From contig JAABRB010000018.1 of NCBI GenBank assembly GCA_011391185.1, positions 1-20,349 of the forward strand: a stretch of DNA of 20,349 nt, read 5' to 3'. Origin of the DNA: Betaproteobacteria bacterium. Lineage in GTDB: Bacteria; Pseudomonadota; Gammaproteobacteria; Burkholderiales; SG8-39. The translations under genes were made by a program, and so were the position numbers. How positions within the stretch are numbered: the stretch's first letter is position 1; every line of letters starts with the position of its first letter. Below are positions 5,668 through 13,889 of this stretch, piece after piece. The notes beneath the pieces were generated by a model. The model ran no database searches, had not been told where the DNA came from, and saw only the letters and a program-made list of their open reading frames with translations.

Positions 5668-6513
5668 CTAAGCCGCGGCCCGGTTCTGCAGCTCCTGGAT
5701 TTTCTCATGCCGGAAGGCGCCCCACAGCGCGGCGCCGATCGCGCCGGCGTAGATCGAATCGGGGTGGCTCGCCGCGTCCAGGTTGACCTTCTCGTTCACC
5801 ATCTCTTCCTGAATCGCCGCCAGCAGGCCCGTGTCGAGCGCCAGGCCGCCCGTGAGCAGCACGTGGCCGCCGGTGATGCCAGTGGCCTTGAGCAGTTTCA
5901 CGACCCGCGAAGCCATCGAGAGATGGATGCCCTTCAGGATGTCGGGGGTCGCGATCCCGCGCGAGACCATGTTGATCACGTCCGTCTCGGCGAGCACTGC
6001 GCAGATCGAGCTGACCTTCTCGGGTTCCTGCGAGGTTTTCGAGAGAGAGCCGATCTCCTCGACCGCCACGCCTAGATAGCGCGCGATGTTCTCGAGGAAC
6101 TGGCCGGAGCCGGAAGCACACTGGCTCGTCATCTTGTACGCGAGCACCTTGCCGCGCTCGTCGACACGTATGGCCCGCCCGTTCAGGGCGCCGATGTCCA
6201 TGACTGCGCGCGCTTCCGGGTCGAGAAAGACGCCGCCGCGCGCATGCGTGGTCATGGAGTAGAAGTGGCCGGTCGCGAACTTGACGTTCTCGCCCTCGCC
6301 GGTCGTCGCAATGTACGCGACGTCGTTCGCTGCCACCTTGGCGTCGGCGAGCACGTCCTCGTATCCCTGCTGGGCGAGCTCCAGGGGGTCGCGCTTGCGG
6401 ATCCGCTCGGCACGCTTCGCGAGCCACTCGTGCCGGTCGCCTTCGCTCCTGAAGAGCGTCGTCTTCACGACCCCGGAGCCGATGTCGATGCCTACCGTGT
6501 GGATGGGGTTCAT
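5668..6513 (-). CDS. bcrD: Benzoyl-CoA reductase, subunit D (ATPase component)
   Basis: The 281-residue protein belongs to the BcrAD/BadFG ATPase family (ASKHA fold). The phosphate-binding motif [13 protein letters not shown] is at 8-20, TTGEGE near 70-75 and LLTGGLALD in the C-terminal lobe. Cys132 ([12 protein letters not shown]) and Cys171 ([11 protein letters not shown]) match the family cysteines that hold a [4Fe-4S] cluster between the A and D subunits. Size fits the Thauera BcrD (about 30 kDa). With BcrA it hydrolyses ATP and passes electrons to the BcrBC active site. The ATG at 6513 overlaps the bcrA stop as ATGA, so translation is coupled; longer upstream frames are bcrA in another frame. 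Confidence 0.94.
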   Translation of the reverse strand: MNPIHTVGIDIGSGVVKTTLFRSEGDRHEWLAKRAERIRKRDPLELAQQGYEDVLADAKVAANDVAYIATTGEGENVKFATGHFYSMTTHARGGVFLDPEARAVMDIGALNGRAIRVDERGKVLAYKMTSQCASGSGQFLENIARYLGVAVEEIGSLSKTSQEPEKVSSICAVLAETDVINMVSRGIATPDILKGIHLSMASRVVKLLKATGITGGHVLLTGGLALDTGLLAAIQEEMVNEKVNLDAASHPDSIYAGAIGAALWGAFRHEKIQELQNRAAA

Positions 6514-7847
6514 TGCCGGGCCTCCGCTTCCTTGCCTTCCTCGACGACCGCGCGCCAGGCGAATGTCGCGCCGCCGAGCGCACCGGTATAGATCGAGTCG
6601 GGGTTGATGTTCAACGTCAGTTTTCCGTAGTTTTCCGTCACGAGATCGTTCAGCGCCTTCACTGCCGCCTCGTTCTTGGCGACGCCGCCGGTGAAAGTGA
6701 ACTCGTCGCGAATGCCGCCGGAGCGCGCGAGGATCGACATCGCGCGCAGGATGATCGCGCGGTGCAGGCCCGCCATGATGTCCTCGCGCCGGTCGCCGAT
6801 CGCCAGGCGATCGCGCAGCTCGGCGCCGGCGAACACCGTGCAGGTCGAGTTGATCTTGATCGCCTTGGTGGCTTTCATTGCGAGCGGCCCCAGCTCGTGC
6901 AGGCCGAGGTTCATCTCGTCGGCGATGTAGCCGAGGTAGCGCCCGCACCCTGCCGCACAGCGGTCGTTCATCTGGAAGCTCTCGACGATGCCGGCCTTGT
7001 CCACCTGGATCGCCTTCGTGTCCTGGCCGCCGATGTCGAGCACCGTCGCGGTGCCCGGGTACATCACGTGCGCCCCGAGACCATGGCAGAGGATCTCGGA
7101 CCGGACGTGCTCCTTCGAGAACGGCAGCCGCGCCCGGCCGTACCCCGTCCCGACGACGTAGGTTTCCTCCATCACGGTGTCGAGAATGCCCTTGATGGGC
7201 TCGCTCACCTTCTCGCGTCTGCTGGCCGTGTCCGGAAGCGCGATGAACGCGCGGTCGAGCGCCTTGAGGAGGTGATGGCGGATCGAATCGCCGTAGACGC
7301 GGTTCTCGACCTCGATGATCGAGCGGTCGAAGACATTGAGCAGGTGGTCGTAGCGGACCTCGGCCTCCTTCGCGACCGCCTCGCCGAGCGCGAGATACCG
7401 GCTTCCCGCGATGTCGCGGAAGAAATCGCTCTTCCGCTTTGCGCCCGGTGCGAAGATCTCATGCGCCTCGTCCCGCAACCGCTTGAAGGTCTCGCCGAGC
7501 GCTTCCTTGACGCGGGCGGTGTCCTTGCCGAAACGCCCTTCGGCGTTGCGCTGGCAGACTTCCTCGAGGTCGGCGAGCTGCTCGATGAACTGCTCGTGCC
7601 GGAAATCGCGCTCGAGCTGCTCGATGAAGATGTCGAGATTTCCGTTCAACGCCTTCGTTCGCCCGAGTGCGTCGCGGAAGAGCTGAAAGCGCGTGCCGAC
7701 GAGCGCTTCGTTCCTGGCGATCGCCGCCGCGGTATCGTAGTTCGAGCGCGAATTGGTGATGCCGCGCCCGAGGATGTTACGGTCCTCGTCGATCACCACC
7801 GCCTTGGTGGTCGTCGAGCCGAGGTCGATGCCGATGAAGAGCCGCAT
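6510..7847 (-). CDS. bcrA: Benzoyl-CoA reductase, subunit A (ATPase component)
   Basis: The 445-residue protein is the larger ASKHA ATPase subunit. The motif [13 protein letters not shown] is near 6-18. A long helical insertion follows (about 50-215), distinguishing BcrA from the short BcrD. The second half has [21 protein letters not shown] at 269-278, the cluster cysteines of [11 protein letters not shown] (297, 301) and Cys336 in [11 protein letters not shown], and FTGGVAKN. The length fits Thauera-type BcrA rather than the shorter Azoarcus Bzd ATPase subunits. Thirteen bases separate it from bcrB, with a GAGGG ribosome site. The enzyme couples ATP hydrolysis to electron transfer from ferredoxin for ring reduction. 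Confidence 0.94.
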   Translation of the reverse strand: MRLFIGIDLGSTTTKAVVIDEDRNILGRGITNSRSNYDTAAAIARNEALVGTRFQLFRDALGRTKALNGNLDIFIEQLERDFRHEQFIEQLADLEEVCQRNAEGRFGKDTARVKEALGETFKRLRDEAHEIFAPGAKRKSDFFRDIAGSRYLALGEAVAKEAEVRYDHLLNVFDRSIIEVENRVYGDSIRHHLLKALDRAFIALPDTASRREKVSEPIKGILDTVMEETYVVGTGYGRARLPFSKEHVRSEILCHGLGAHVMYPGTATVLDIGGQDTKAIQVDKAGIVESFQMNDRCAAGCGRYLGYIADEMNLGLHELGPLAMKATKAIKINSTCTVFAGAELRDRLAIGDRREDIMAGLHRAIILRAMSILARSGGIRDEFTFTGGVAKNEAAVKALNDLVTENYGKLTLNINPDSIYTGALGGATFAWRAVVEEGKEAEARQ

Positions 7848-7860
7848 GGCCGTCGCCCTC

Positions 7861-9186
7861 TCAGTGCGCGGCCGCGGTGGCGCGGCGCTTCTGGTTGATC
7901 ATCTGGAAGTAGCTCTCCAGCCGGTTCTTGATGTTGGCCCCCGAAAAGTAGCGCGGATCCACCAGGTCCGACTCGACGAAGGCGGCGGGCTTGCCGGTGC
8001 GCTTCTCGACCTCGCGCAGCATGAGAAGCTGTCCGGCCGAGAAGCTGTTGCAACTCTTGATCGAATTGATCAGGAGGCCGTCGGCCTGGTACTCCTCGAT
8101 GTACTTGCAGATCATGTCGATCCGCTGCGTGAAATTGAGGTTGGTGTAGCAGCCCAGGCAGTATCGGGCGAGCGACTCGAGCGGCTCGTCCGGATTGTGG
8201 CGGAAGCCGAAGTCGTAGACACCCCCGACTTTCGAGTAGGTCGACGCGACCACTACTGCGCCATCTTCGTAGAACATCTTCCAGAACTCGCGGAAGCTGG
8301 TCCAGTTGGGCGGCCCCTCGACCACCAGGCGGTATTTCTCCTCGGTCATCTCGCCGTCCGGCGTGATCGGGCCTTTCTTCTGGCGCACGCGCTCCTCGAT
8401 CTCGCCGCGCAGCACACTGTAGAACTTGGTGGCTTCCGGCGTGCCGCGGAACGCAGTGAAGATGGGACCGATGTAATAGACGCCGCCGAAATAGCCGTCG
8501 ATCGGGGAGGGGCGATTCTTCGCGGACTGCAGGACCGCGACGAGATCCTCCTCGGCCTTCGCGGACTCCCTCATGTTCTGACGCAGCCGGTCGATGTCGA
8601 ACTTCACGCCCGACACGCGCTCGAGTGTCGGAATGACCTCTTCCTTCAGCTGTTTGACGACGTACTGCACCATGTTCTCGTTGATCTTGCCGTCGCCCTG
8701 ATAGGGCACGTGCAGCATGGTCGTCTCGCAGTCGTACTTCTGGCGCACCAGCTCGAACCACTTCATGAAGGTGAAGCAGCCCGTGTAGGAAAGGAGCAGC
8801 ACGTCCGGCACCGGCAGCTTCTCGCCGGTCGGCCCGATCTCGCCGCCCATCATCATGCCGAGATCGGCTTTGACGTAGGTGCAGACGTCCTCCGAATGCC
8901 CGTCACGCTCGGCGTCCATGATCATCTTGCCGGACTTCTTGCGCATGCCGTTCTGCAACGCATTCGTCTCCGGCAGACTGCGCGCGAAATCGAAGCACAT
9001 CAGGAGCTCGTTCAGATTGCCGGGCACGAACGTCGCGGAGACCTTGCGGCCCACGTCGTGCGCGATGGCGAGATCGTGATAGTTGCTGTTGATCATCTCC
9101 TTCTGCAGCCACATGGCGTCCTCTTTCTGGACGGTCTTCGGGGCCGGCTTTTTGCCGGGTTGGGCGGTGGTGTTGACGGTGCTCAT
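7861..9186 (-). CDS. bcrB: Benzoyl-CoA reductase, subunit B
   Basis: The 441-residue protein belongs to the BcrB/HgdB (2-hydroxyglutaryl-CoA dehydratase) family. Conserved cysteines appear in [28 protein letters not shown] and [11 protein letters not shown], the ligands expected for the active-site [4Fe-4S] clusters. With BcrC it binds benzoyl-CoA and carries out the two-electron ring reduction. The start at 9186 overlaps the bcrC stop as ATGA and has GGAG eight bases upstream. An alternative is the internal ATG at 9114 (MWLQKEM), preceded by GAGGA; the first 24 residues are a K/P/T-rich linker of doubtful conservation. The in-frame extension upstream to 9492 lies inside bcrC and is rejected. 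Confidence 0.93.
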   Translation of the reverse strand: MSTVNTTAQPGKKPAPKTVQKEDAMWLQKEMINSNYHDLAIAHDVGRKVSATFVPGNLNELLMCFDFARSLPETNALQNGMRKKSGKMIMDAERDGHSEDVCTYVKADLGMMMGGEIGPTGEKLPVPDVLLLSYTGCFTFMKWFELVRQKYDCETTMLHVPYQGDGKINENMVQYVVKQLKEEVIPTLERVSGVKFDIDRLRQNMRESAKAEEDLVAVLQSAKNRPSPIDGYFGGVYYIGPIFTAFRGTPEATKFYSVLRGEIEERVRQKKGPITPDGEMTEEKYRLVVEGPPNWTSFREFWKMFYEDGAVVVASTYSKVGGVYDFGFRHNPDEPLESLARYCLGCYTNLNFTQRIDMICKYIEEYQADGLLINSIKSCNSFSAGQLLMLREVEKRTGKPAAFVESDLVDPRYFSGANIKNRLESYFQMINQKRRATAAAH

Positions 9187-10349
9187 GCGGCGCTCCAGAG
9201 TTTGATCGAGTCGGCGAACGTGCCGGCCTGCTCCCGGATCGGAGCCATCTGGCCGGTGTTTTCGGCGAATTTGAAGGCGGTCGCAGGAATGCCGTGCTTC
9301 TTCAGGATTTCCAGGAGCATCGGGCGTTCGAGCAGCGCCGGGTCGCAGAAGGACGCGGCAGCGAAGATGACCCCTTCGGCCCTGTACTTCCGCACCGATT
9401 CCAGCAGGAACTTGCCCTTGTCCTCGCGGCGTACCGAGTACTTGGACGAGGTGTCCGCCGACCGGTGCAGGAAGCTCTTCGCGAGGCCCCACAGCGGATC
9501 GCCGTCGACTTCCACGTCGTCGAGGTTCCAGCGCGCGACGAGGTGAAAATCGTCGTCGACGATGTAGCAGCCCGCCATCTCGATCGACTTGATGAGGCCG
9601 AGCGGCGGCTGCTCGCAGAACGATCCGGTCAGAACGACGCGCGCGTTGTCCCGTTTCGGACGTGGCTCGGCGTCGGCCGCAGCGATGTATTCGCGCACCA
9701 GCAACGTGTGCTCTTCGGGCGGCAGGATCATGCCGGCCCGATTGACGAGGTAGACCTCCGAGGTCGGCGCCTGCCAGGGTTTCTGGGCACGGTAGTCGTA
9801 GAGGTCACGGACCGCCTGGCGATTCTCGTTGTAGACCTTGATCGAGGCGCGCAGGGCGTCGTCCGTGATCTCCCGCCCTCCCAGCTTCGCGAGGTCGTCA
9901 CGCAGGATCTGCATCTCGTGGACGTAGTACTCGCCGCCGACGTTGTCCATGTAATTCTGCGGGACGTCGAAGTAGCGGACGTACTTGTCCTTGAACATGA
10001 TCTGCCACATGCCGGACAGGTTGCGAATGACGTCGCAGATCGACGGAAAGAGCATGCCGTCCAGGCAGTCGATCCGGCCCGTCATGCCGAGCTCGATGGT
10101 CGAGCGTGGAATGCGGCAGATGTAGCTCTGGTAGTAGGCGTCGCCCTGGATCACCTCGATCTGGTCGCCGCCGCCGAAGATCCCGACCGGGAGCATGCCC
10201 GCGGCGTGGATGATCTCGCGCGGCACGTAGATCGGCATGTAGCCGATGGCCTTGCGGCCGGGCTGGGCGGCCTTCCAGTTCTGGACCGTCTTGAAGTGCA
10301 GGTCCTCGAACAGCGTCTCGCAGCGCTTGACGATTTCTTTCAGTGCCAT
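9183..10349 (-). CDS. bcrC: Benzoyl-CoA reductase, subunit C
   Basis: The 388-residue protein is the BcrC subunit, same superfamily as BcrB. Recognisable segments are AAGMLPVGIFGGGDQIEV near the N-terminus and the cysteine motifs YICRIPRSTIELG, FPSICDVIRN, VLTGSFCEQPP and AASFCDPALLERP. These cysteines provide cluster ligands and the active-site region shared with 2-hydroxyacyl-CoA dehydratases. Length matches the 44-kDa Thauera subunit. GAGGAGGG precedes the ATG by about eight bases, the strongest ribosome site in the bcr block. It is the first of the four reductase genes in the order C-B-A-D, as in Thauera, and follows dch with a spacer of only 54 bases. Confidence 0.94.
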   Translation of the reverse strand: MALKEIVKRCETLFEDLHFKTVQNWKAAQPGRKAIGYMPIYVPREIIHAAGMLPVGIFGGGDQIEVIQGDAYYQSYICRIPRSTIELGMTGRIDCLDGMLFPSICDVIRNLSGMWQIMFKDKYVRYFDVPQNYMDNVGGEYYVHEMQILRDDLAKLGGREITDDALRASIKVYNENRQAVRDLYDYRAQKPWQAPTSEVYLVNRAGMILPPEEHTLLVREYIAAADAEPRPKRDNARVVLTGSFCEQPPLGLIKSIEMAGCYIVDDDFHLVARWNLDDVEVDGDPLWGLAKSFLHRSADTSSKYSVRREDKGKFLLESVRKYRAEGVIFAAASFCDPALLERPMLLEILKKHGIPATAFKFAENTGQMAPIREQAGTFADSIKLWSAA

Positions 10350-10403
10350 GGGTAATCCCTCCTCATCGGGCCGCCCGCGTAACCCGGGCGCGGCCGGTCC
10401 CGG

Positions 10404-11174
10404 TCATGCGTGCTTCCACGTGGGCGCCCGTTTGGCGAGGAAAGCCTGCAGGCCCTCGGTCGCGTCGTGCGTCGCCATCAACCCGTCCAGATACTGCTGT
10501 TCGACTGCCGCGATACGGCGTTTTGCCTCCGGGAGCAATCCTTCGCGGGCGGCACGCACGGCGAAGCCGAGCGACGCCGCGCTCTTCCCGGCCAGGTGCT
10601 TGTCGAAATACTCGAGTGCGGCGGCCTCGGGATCGGGCGCCACGATCGACACGATCCCCATGCGGCGCGCCTCCTCGGCGTCGACCGATCGGCCGGACAG
10701 GAGCAGATCCTCGGCCGTCGATTGATTGACGTGAAACGGCAGCAGGCACGACGCGGCCGGCGCGAAGACGCCGATATTCATCTCGGGCTGGCCGAGTTTC
10801 GCGTCGGGGGCCGCGAAGATCATGCTGCCGGCGAGCGCGAACTCCAATCCTCCGCCCAGGCACTGGCCGCGCACCGCCACCAGTATCGGACGCGGCCACT
10901 CGAGCATCGCGATGAGCAAGGTGTGCAGGGCCTTCAGCATGTCCGCGCACCGGTCGGGAAGGTGCTCCTCGACGCTCGCGCCGAAGCTGAAATGCGGCCC
11001 TTTCGCGTCGATGAGCGCCGCGCGGATCGCACCCGGCTTGCCGTACTCGGCCAATGCGCGGGCGACGGCCGCGATCATCTCGGCATCGAGCACGTTGGCC
11101 TTGGGCCGGTTGAGCCGCAGGCGGAGCAGGGCGCCGTCGCGGTCGAGCCAGATTTTGAGGGGTGTTTCGCTCAT
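10404..11174 (-). CDS. dch: Cyclohexa-1,5-diene-1-carbonyl-CoA hydratase
   Basis: The 256-residue protein is a crotonase-fold enzyme of the expected Dch length (258 in Thauera). Visible motifs are FSFGASVEEH near 61-70, which forms the first oxyanion-hole segment, and GQCLGGGLEFALAG near 104-117, the second. The position between oah and bcrC in a benzoyl-CoA operon makes the Dch assignment strong: it adds water to the diene made by BcrABCD, giving 6-hydroxycyclohex-1-ene-1-carbonyl-CoA. A GGAGG site precedes the ATG by seven bases. A generic enoyl-CoA hydratase is the alternative on sequence alone, but no other hydratase candidate for this step exists in the cluster. Confidence 0.92.
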   Translation of the reverse strand: MSETPLKIWLDRDGALLRLRLNRPKANVLDAEMIAAVARALAEYGKPGAIRAALIDAKGPHFSFGASVEEHLPDRCADMLKALHTLLIAMLEWPRPILVAVRGQCLGGGLEFALAGSMIFAAPDAKLGQPEMNIGVFAPAASCLLPFHVNQSTAEDLLLSGRSVDAEEARRMGIVSIVAPDPEAAALEYFDKHLAGKSAASLGFAVRAAREGLLPEAKRRIAAVEQQYLDGLMATHDATEGLQAFLAKRAPTWKHA

Positions 11175-11194
11175 GCTCGGCCTCCGTCCACTGG

Positions 11195-11214
11195 ATCCCC
11201 GCTTCCGCGGGGAT
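11195..11214. repeat. ATCCCCGC/GCGGGGAT hairpin repeat between oah and dch
   Basis: An 8-bp perfect stem with loop TTCC, embedded in CTGGATCCCCGCTTCCGCGG followed by GGATGAC. This is a common dispersed hairpin sequence in many proteobacterial genomes. It lies within the operon mRNA between oah and dch. Only one copy is seen in this window. Confidence 0.6.
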
Positions 11215-11235
11215 GACGGCGCGCTGCGCTCGCCG

Positions 11236-12336
11236 TCACTTCTTCGCCTTCGGCTGGATTTCGTCGTGCAGCGCGCCGACCCAGCTCTGGCCCTGCGCGA
11301 GCTTCTGGCGCAGCAGCACGAAGTCGATCTCGCGATCTTCCTTGGTGCCTTCGTTGAACGCGGTGAATCCCGAGCGTGCCTCGGTCACCATGTTGAGTGC
11401 GAGCCAGGCGCGATGATTTTCCTTGTTGCGGTTCCACGCCTCGAGCTTGGGCTTGCGCAGTTCCTCGATCGTCTTGATCGTGCAGTCCGGGAACGTGAGC
11501 AGAAGTTTTGCGCAGTACTCCTCGACCTTCTCGTCGAGGAGCGACAGGTCGACCGTGCCCTTCGCCAGAATGGCCTTGCCTTCCTTGGCGGCAGCGCCGG
11601 TCTTGAATGCGCCGTAGATCACGCGGCCGTACTCGTCGGTGAACGTCCGGGTCTCGACGAGCGGATTGGCCACGAACTTGCCGTCGATCTTCAGCGCCGG
11701 AACGATCTCGGCGAGCATGCCCCAGTGGTGGGCGCGGTGCGCAGAGAACGGCTCGCACATCACGCACGCCCACATGGCGCGATCGGCGCCCATGACGGGC
11801 GGGAGGAAATCGGTGGCACCGCCGATGGGTGCGGAGCCATGCTTCGGGCCGGCCTGGCCGAACCGCGCGAGATCCTGGGCGATCGAGAAATCGCAGGCGA
11901 GCCCGATCTCCTGTCCGCCGCCGACCCGCATGCCGTTCACGCGGCAAATCACGGGCTTGTCGCACGCGAGGATCGCGCTGACCATGTCGTTGAAGATCCG
12001 CATGTACTGGCGGTACTCCTGCGGATGGCCGGCGTAGTACTCGGCGTATTCTTTCGTGTTGCCGCCGGTGCAGAACGCCTTGTCGCCGACGGCGGTGAAG
12101 ACGACGCAGTTCACGTCGCGGGAATTGGACGCCGCGCGGAGGGCGAGGATCACGCCCTTCGCCATCTCGGTGGTGTAGGAGTTGTACTGGGTCGGGTTGT
12201 CGAGCCAGATCCAGGCGTTGTACAGGCCCGGGACGACCTTTCCGTCGGGAGTCCGGGCGGGGCGCTTCTCGAAGCGCACACCCGGCTTAGAGAAATCCTC
12301 GAACAGATCGTGGTTCTTGAATTCACGTGCGGACAT
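11236..12336 (-). CDS. oah: 6-Oxocyclohex-1-ene-1-carbonyl-CoA hydrolase (ring-opening)
   Basis: The 366-residue protein is a long crotonase-superfamily member, matching the roughly 375-residue Oah/BamA family rather than ordinary 260-residue hydratases. Motifs include AFCTGGNTKEYAEYY near 88-102, RVNGMRVGGGQEIGLACD near 132-149, and AGPKHGSAPIGGATDFLPP near 163-181, characteristic of the ring hydrolase. It adds water twice to open the ring, giving 3-hydroxypimelyl-CoA. BamA/Oah is the usual marker gene for anaerobic aromatic degradation. AGGAG precedes the ATG by eight bases. It follows had after a 275-base hairpin-rich spacer, an unusually wide gap for this operon. Confidence 0.95.
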   Translation of the reverse strand: MSAREFKNHDLFEDFSKPGVRFEKRPARTPDGKVVPGLYNAWIWLDNPTQYNSYTTEMAKGVILALRAASNSRDVNCVVFTAVGDKAFCTGGNTKEYAEYYAGHPQEYRQYMRIFNDMVSAILACDKPVICRVNGMRVGGGQEIGLACDFSIAQDLARFGQAGPKHGSAPIGGATDFLPPVMGADRAMWACVMCEPFSAHRAHHWGMLAEIVPALKIDGKFVANPLVETRTFTDEYGRVIYGAFKTGAAAKEGKAILAKGTVDLSLLDEKVEEYCAKLLLTFPDCTIKTIEELRKPKLEAWNRNKENHRAWLALNMVTEARSGFTAFNEGTKEDREIDFVLLRQKLAQGQSWVGALHDEIQPKAKK

Positions 12337-12403
12337 GGGATCTCTCCTGGATCAGAGTTACCAAGGAATCGAAGGACGCCGCGCGGGCGCGGCGGGGGGA
12401 TGT

Positions 12404-12540
12404 ACAAGGGGCTCGCCCCTTGTTCCAATTGGGGGGTGAGGCGGGAATTCGCAGGACGCGCCTGCGCGCGTCCGAGCCGACGAACGCCTGGCGCGATGCA
12501 ACGCGCCGGGCTGGGAAGGGGGCTTTCCCCCTTGTTCGTG
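12404..12540. repeat. Run of four hairpins in the had-oah spacer
   Basis: Four perfect stems follow one another: ACAAGGGG/CCCCTTGT (12404-12423), GGACGCGC/GCGCGTCC (12454-12473), GGCGCG/CGCGCC (12490-12507) and AAGGGGG/CCCCCTT (12516-12533). The last is part of a 25-base stretch identical (inverted) to 5111-5135 in the MITE-like element. GCGTCCGAGC at 12468-12477 also recurs at 5213-5222. No inverted ends like those of the MITE are seen here, so this may be a decayed relative. No coding frame is credible. Confidence 0.75.
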
Positions 12541-12611
12541 AAACCGGGTTTTGTTGCGCATCGCAGCTGTCTTCATCGAAGTCGCTATCGCGGGCATTGT
12601 TCAGCGGCCAG

Positions 12612-13676
12612 TCAGGGAACCAGGACCGCGCGCCGCTTGATGCTGCGGTGATGCACGGCTTCGAAGACGTTATTGATATCGGCGAGCGGATGCGTTTCGA
12701 CGAACGATTTCACGTTCACCTTGCCGTCGAGCGCGAGATCGAGCGCGGCCGGGTAGAGCGCGGGCGGGCAGCCCCAGTTGCCGATCGCGCGCGCGTCGAA
12801 GGCCATCAGGTTGGAAAGCCGGACCTCGACCTTGTCCATCGTGAAGCCGACGACGCTCAACGTGGCGCCGGGCACGAGCAGCCCGTACGCGGTCAGCTGG
12901 CCGGCGGCGGTGCCCGAGCACTCGAAGATGAACCACTCGGTGGTCGGCAGGTTCTGCTCTTTCGCGAACGCGCTGATCGCGCCCTTGAGCGCCTTGCCGT
13001 CGAGCTCGCAGGCGTTCAGGGTGAGCGCGGCGCCGCCTTTCTTGATTGCGGCGAGCTTGTCTGGGTCGACGTCGATCGCGACCACGGCCGCGCCAAAGGC
13101 TTGCGCCACTTGCACGCAATATCCCCCGACGCCGCCCGCGCCGATCACGACGGCAAGCGTTCCGGGCTGGACGCCGGCACGGCTGACTGCCTGGTAGGGC
13201 GTGGTCAGCGCGTCGGCGACAACCGAAACGTCCGAAAGCGCGATGCCCGCCTTGGCGAGCCGGGCTTCGTCGACTGCGCAGAGGCCCTTGGCGGGCACGA
13301 CGATGTGGCTCGCGAACCCGCCCTGGATATCGTTGCCGGGCATTTTCTGGTTACGGCAGATGTTCGGACGCCCCCGCTGACACGGGCCGCACGCCCCGCA
13401 GGGAATGACCGCGGCGACGATGACCGCCTTGCCGATCCAGGATTCGGCGCCCGTGCCGGCGGCGGTGACACGGCCGCTGACTTCATGGCCGAGCGCCAGG
13501 GGCAGGGCGTGATTGATGCGTACGCCGTCGTAGAAATAGCCGAGATCGGTGTGGCAGACCCCGCAACCGGCCACCTCGACCACCGCTTCGCCGGCCTGCG
13601 GCGACGGGTCGAAGGCCTCGCGCACCATGGGCGCCTTGGGCGCCGTCATCATCCAGCGGTAAGCCGTACTGGCCAT
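12612..13676 (-). CDS. had: 6-Hydroxycyclohex-1-ene-1-carbonyl-CoA dehydrogenase
   Basis: The 354-residue protein is a zinc-dependent medium-chain dehydrogenase. Catalytic zinc residues are in CGVCHTD (Cys38, with Cys41 and His42 following) and GHE at 63-65. The structural zinc site is C93-x2-C96-x2-C99-x7-C107. The NAD-binding motif VIGAGGVGG lies near 177. Its length is close to Thauera Had (about 368). It oxidises the Dch product to 6-oxocyclohex-1-ene-1-carbonyl-CoA, the Oah substrate. GAGGAGG precedes the ATG by about eight bases. It is the first gene of the catabolic operon; its promoter region contains the second operator, shared with korA on the other strand. Confidence 0.93.
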   Translation of the reverse strand: MASTAYRWMMTAPKAPMVREAFDPSPQAGEAVVEVAGCGVCHTDLGYFYDGVRINHALPLALGHEVSGRVTAAGTGAESWIGKAVIVAAVIPCGACGPCQRGRPNICRNQKMPGNDIQGGFASHIVVPAKGLCAVDEARLAKAGIALSDVSVVADALTTPYQAVSRAGVQPGTLAVVIGAGGVGGYCVQVAQAFGAAVVAIDVDPDKLAAIKKGGAALTLNACELDGKALKGAISAFAKEQNLPTTEWFIFECSGTAAGQLTAYGLLVPGATLSVVGFTMDKVEVRLSNLMAFDARAIGNWGCPPALYPAALDLALDGKVNVKSFVETHPLADINNVFEAVHHRSIKRRAVLVP

Positions 13677-13760
13677 CGATCCAACCTCCTCTCCCTGGGG
13701 TCCGGCCCACCGTGGCCGGCACTTTTCCGGATGTCCGTTTCCGGGGTGCTTCTATATCGC

Positions 13761-13789
13761 TTGACTCCTGGACAGCCTTAATTTAGCAT
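13761..13789 (+). promoter_or_regulatory. Sigma70-type promoter for korA
   Basis: A -35 TTGACT (13761-13766) and a -10 TAGCAT (13784-13789, four of six) are separated by 17 bases. The -10 overlaps the left part of the operator at 13778-13813. Another TTGACT on the minus strand (13819 to 13814) faces had, with a weak TACCGT 17 bases further, so the had promoter may overlap the same site. Confidence 0.55.
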
Positions 13790-13813
13790 TACGGTACCGG
13801 AATGCGTAATTAA
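13778..13813. promoter_or_regulatory. Palindromic operator, copy 2 (GGTACC-centred)
   Basis: The inner dyad at 13786-13805 has half-sites GCATT and AATGC flanking CGGTACCG, nine of ten pairs symmetric. Outer arms TTAATT/AATTAA extend it to 36 bases. Aligned base by base to 2756-2791 it is identical at 25 of 36 positions, including the whole GGTACC core, ATTA before it and AAT after it. It lies between the divergent had operon and kor operon, so one bound protein could control both. Confidence 0.75.
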
Positions 13814-13889
13814 AGTCAAGCCATCTCAGAACAACGCAATACAACAACCCGGGACGCCGGGAGTGAGGGCGTCACGACGAGGAGGTCGC

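Noticed and set aside
6514..6948. N-terminal extension of bcrD in the same frame
   Set aside because: It overlaps the coding end of bcrA. The ATGA overlap at 6510-6513 and the family length support the start at 6513.
9187..9492. N-terminal extension of bcrB in the same frame
   Set aside because: It lies inside bcrC and is arginine/proline-rich noise; the ATGA overlap and ribosome site support 9186.
7753..9546. Very long plus-strand open frame (597 codons) opposite bcrA/bcrB/bcrC
   Set aside because: It is antisense to clear reductase genes. High GC keeps opposite frames open, and the translation has no recognisable domain and is rich in His/Arg/Val as expected of a shadow.
10822..12651. 609-codon plus-strand open frame opposite dch and oah
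   Set aside because: Antisense to two well-supported crotonase genes and running through the hairpin spacer; no domain and no ribosome site.
12327..13781. 484-codon plus-strand open frame opposite had
   Set aside because: Antisense shadow of a full-length zinc dehydrogenase with intact motifs; it also spans the repeat spacer and the promoter region.
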